Source: JBFMAI01 sp040755725
GTDB lineage: Bacteria; Planctomycetota; Phycisphaerae; UBA1845; Fen-1342
DNA: 64,000 nt
Reading direction: 5' to 3'
Assembly: GCA_040755725.1 (NCBI GenBank)
Contig: JBFMAI010000030.1
Coordinates: forward strand, 62,001-126,000
Of the stretch, positions 62,815 to 64,000 are shown piece after piece. The number at the start of each line of letters is the position of its first letter. Position 1 is the stretch's first letter. The notes beneath the pieces are model-generated. The model worked only from the letters and a program-made list of their open reading frames with translations, did not search any database and had not been told where the DNA came from. A program made the position numbers and the translations under genes.

Positions 62815-64000
62815 ATGAGCACCAAGGTGGCGGCGGGTCACAAGTCCAAGGCATCGTGCGGCTGCGGCCGGGGCAAGGAGGCGTCGGACCCGACGACCAT
62901 GTCGGGCATCCCGATCAAGCGCGTCTATACGCCGGCCGACGTGGCCGGCATCGACGTCGAACGCGACATCGGCGCGCCGGGGCACTTCCCGTTCACCCGC
63001 GGCATGCACGCCGACATGTACCGCCAGCGCGTCTGGACCATGCGGCAGTTCGCGGGCATGGGCACGGCGCGGCAGACCAACCAGCGGTTCAAGTACCTGC
63101 TGGAGAAGGGGCAGACGGGACTCTCGACCGCCTTCGACCTGCCCACCCTCATGGGCCGCGACAGCGACGACCCGCTGTCGCTCGGCGAGGTCGGCAAGTG
63201 CGGCGTCGCGATCAGCTCGCTCGACGACATGCGCGTCCTGTTTGACGGGATCAACCTGGGCGAGGTCAGCACGAGCATGACGATCAACGCCCCGGCGGCG
63301 ATCCTGCTGGCGTTCTACATCTGCGTCGCCCGGGAGCAGGGGGTGCCGCTGGAGAAGCTGCGCGGGACGCTCCAGAACGACATCCTGAAGGAGTTCCATG
63401 CCCAGAACGAGTTCGTCTTTCCGCCGGGGCCCAGCGTCAAGCTCGTCATCGACACGATCGAGTATTGCACGCACCACATGCCGCAGTGGAACACCGTGTC
63501 GATCAGCGGGTACCACATCCGCGAGGCCGGCGCGACCGCTCCGCAGGAGCTCGCGTTCACGATCGCCGACGGCATGTGCTACGTCGAGGAGTCGCTCAAA
63601 CGCGGCCTGGACGTGGACGCGTTCGCGCCGCGGCTGTCGTTCTTCTGGGATGTCCACAACGAGTTCTTCGAGGAAATCGCCAAGCTCCGCGCCGCCCGGC
63701 GCATGTGGGCCCACATCATGCGCGACCGCTTCAAGGCGAAGCGCGAACGGAGCTGGTGGCTGCGGTGCCACTGCCAGACCGCCGGCGTGTCGCTCTCCGA
63801 ACAGCAGCCGATGGTCAACATCATCCGCGTCGCGTACCAGGCCCTCGCCGGCGTCCTCGGCGGCACGCAGTCGCTGCACACCAACAGCATGGACGAGACC
63901 CTCGCCCTGCCCACCGAGCACGCCGTCAAGATCGCCCTGCGCACCCAGCAGATCATCGCCGACGAGACCGGCGTCACGCGGACGGTGGACCCGCTCGGCG
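62815..64000 (+). CDS. B12-dependent acyl-CoA mutase large subunit, isobutyryl-CoA-mutase-like, 5' part
   Basis: First 395 residues; the gene continues past the window. The body matches the methylmalonyl-CoA mutase family (GLSTAFDLPTLMGRDSDDP, NDILKEF, ISGYHIREAGATAPQELAFT). The positions that bind the methylmalonyl carboxylate (Tyr89, Arg207 in Propionibacterium) read Phe79 (MRQFAG) and Gln197 (AQNEF), as in isobutyryl-CoA mutase. The catalytic His in SGYH is kept. CGGAG site before the ATG; the N-terminus has CGCGRG. The B12-binding part lies outside. Family call is firm, the substrate is inference. Confidence 0.88.
   Translation, partial: MSTKVAAGHKSKASCGCGRGKEASDPTTMSGIPIKRVYTPADVAGIDVERDIGAPGHFPFTRGMHADMYRQRVWTMRQFAGMGTARQTNQRFKYLLEKGQTGLSTAFDLPTLMGRDSDDPLSLGEVGKCGVAISSLDDMRVLFDGINLGEVSTSMTINAPAAILLAFYICVAREQGVPLEKLRGTLQNDILKEFHAQNEFVFPPGPSVKLVIDTIEYCTHHMPQWNTVSISGYHIREAGATAPQELAFTIADGMCYVEESLKRGLDVDAFAPRLSFFWDVHNEFFEEIAKLRAARRMWAHIMRDRFKAKRERSWWLRCHCQTAGVSLSEQQPMVNIIRVAYQALAGVLGGTQSLHTNSMDETLALPTEHAVKIALRTQQIIADETGVTRTVDPLG

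Noticed and set aside
62098..63921. 607-residue minus-strand frame across the mutase
   Set aside because: Antisense to a conserved mutase body; translation has no domain.

Overview
The window is GC-rich chromosomal DNA, with GC-biased third positions giving long spurious ORFs on both strands. The best lineage guess is an uncultured Planctomycetota, perhaps Phycisphaerae. Reasons are the dockerin-like 'GDxNxDGxxDFGDINPF' tail of the FG-GAP protein, secreted DUF4091 and GYF-AIM24 proteins, ECF sigma loci, an F-ATPase operon carrying atpZ/atpI-like genes, and many dispersed palindromic repeats between genes. This comes from protein and repeat style; no rRNA, tRNA, CRISPR or complete mobile element was seen.

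Layout. 1-7635 (+): end of a division/cell-wall cluster (FtsI/PBP, MurE, MurF, MraY, FtsW, a secreted beta-propeller-like protein); murD, murG and murC are absent. 7689-10005 (-): MttB-family methyltransferase with its corrinoid protein. 10396-13044 (+): ECF sigma, putative anti-sigma and lipoprotein. 13219-21362 (-): F1Fo ATP synthase operon atpZ-I-B-E-F-H-A-G-D, without an adjacent atpC, interrupted by a frameshifted four-helix-bundle gene and repeats. 21657-28680: DUF72, ABC exporter pair, beta-CASP nuclease, CPBP protease, POT peptide transporter. 28694-32586 (-): DUF4091 lipoprotein and a degenerate Gfo/Idh/MocA protein. 32813-35796: purC and small genes. 35942-38801: a second ECF sigma/anti-sigma pair divergent from two exported repeat-rich proteins. 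39167-40286: prfB with its programmed frameshift. 40817-48902: sensing block (seven-PAS hybrid histidine kinase, NarL-type regulator, hemerythrin, chemoreceptor). 49080-54420: FG-GAP/dockerin protein, SAM methyltransferase, GYF-AIM24 protein, DUF3060-like lipoprotein, WaaP/RIO-like kinase. 54834-58851 (+): DUF4416, WecA-like transferase and O-antigen-ligase-like protein, coupled by ATGA overlaps. 59207-64000: secreted esterase, GT39-like membrane protein and the 5' part of an acyl-CoA mutase whose active-site residues look like isobutyryl-CoA mutase.

The most unusual feature is the repeat load. At least six families of small inverted repeats sit between genes, two of them inside the ATP synthase operon. 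One A-rich family flanks the broken four-helix-bundle gene and supplies stop codons and terminal residues to AtpA, AtpF and the O-antigen ligase. The second notable feature is the pair of exported, alanine/serine/glycine-rich proteins, one with exact 31-residue tandem repeats, beside an ECF sigma factor.
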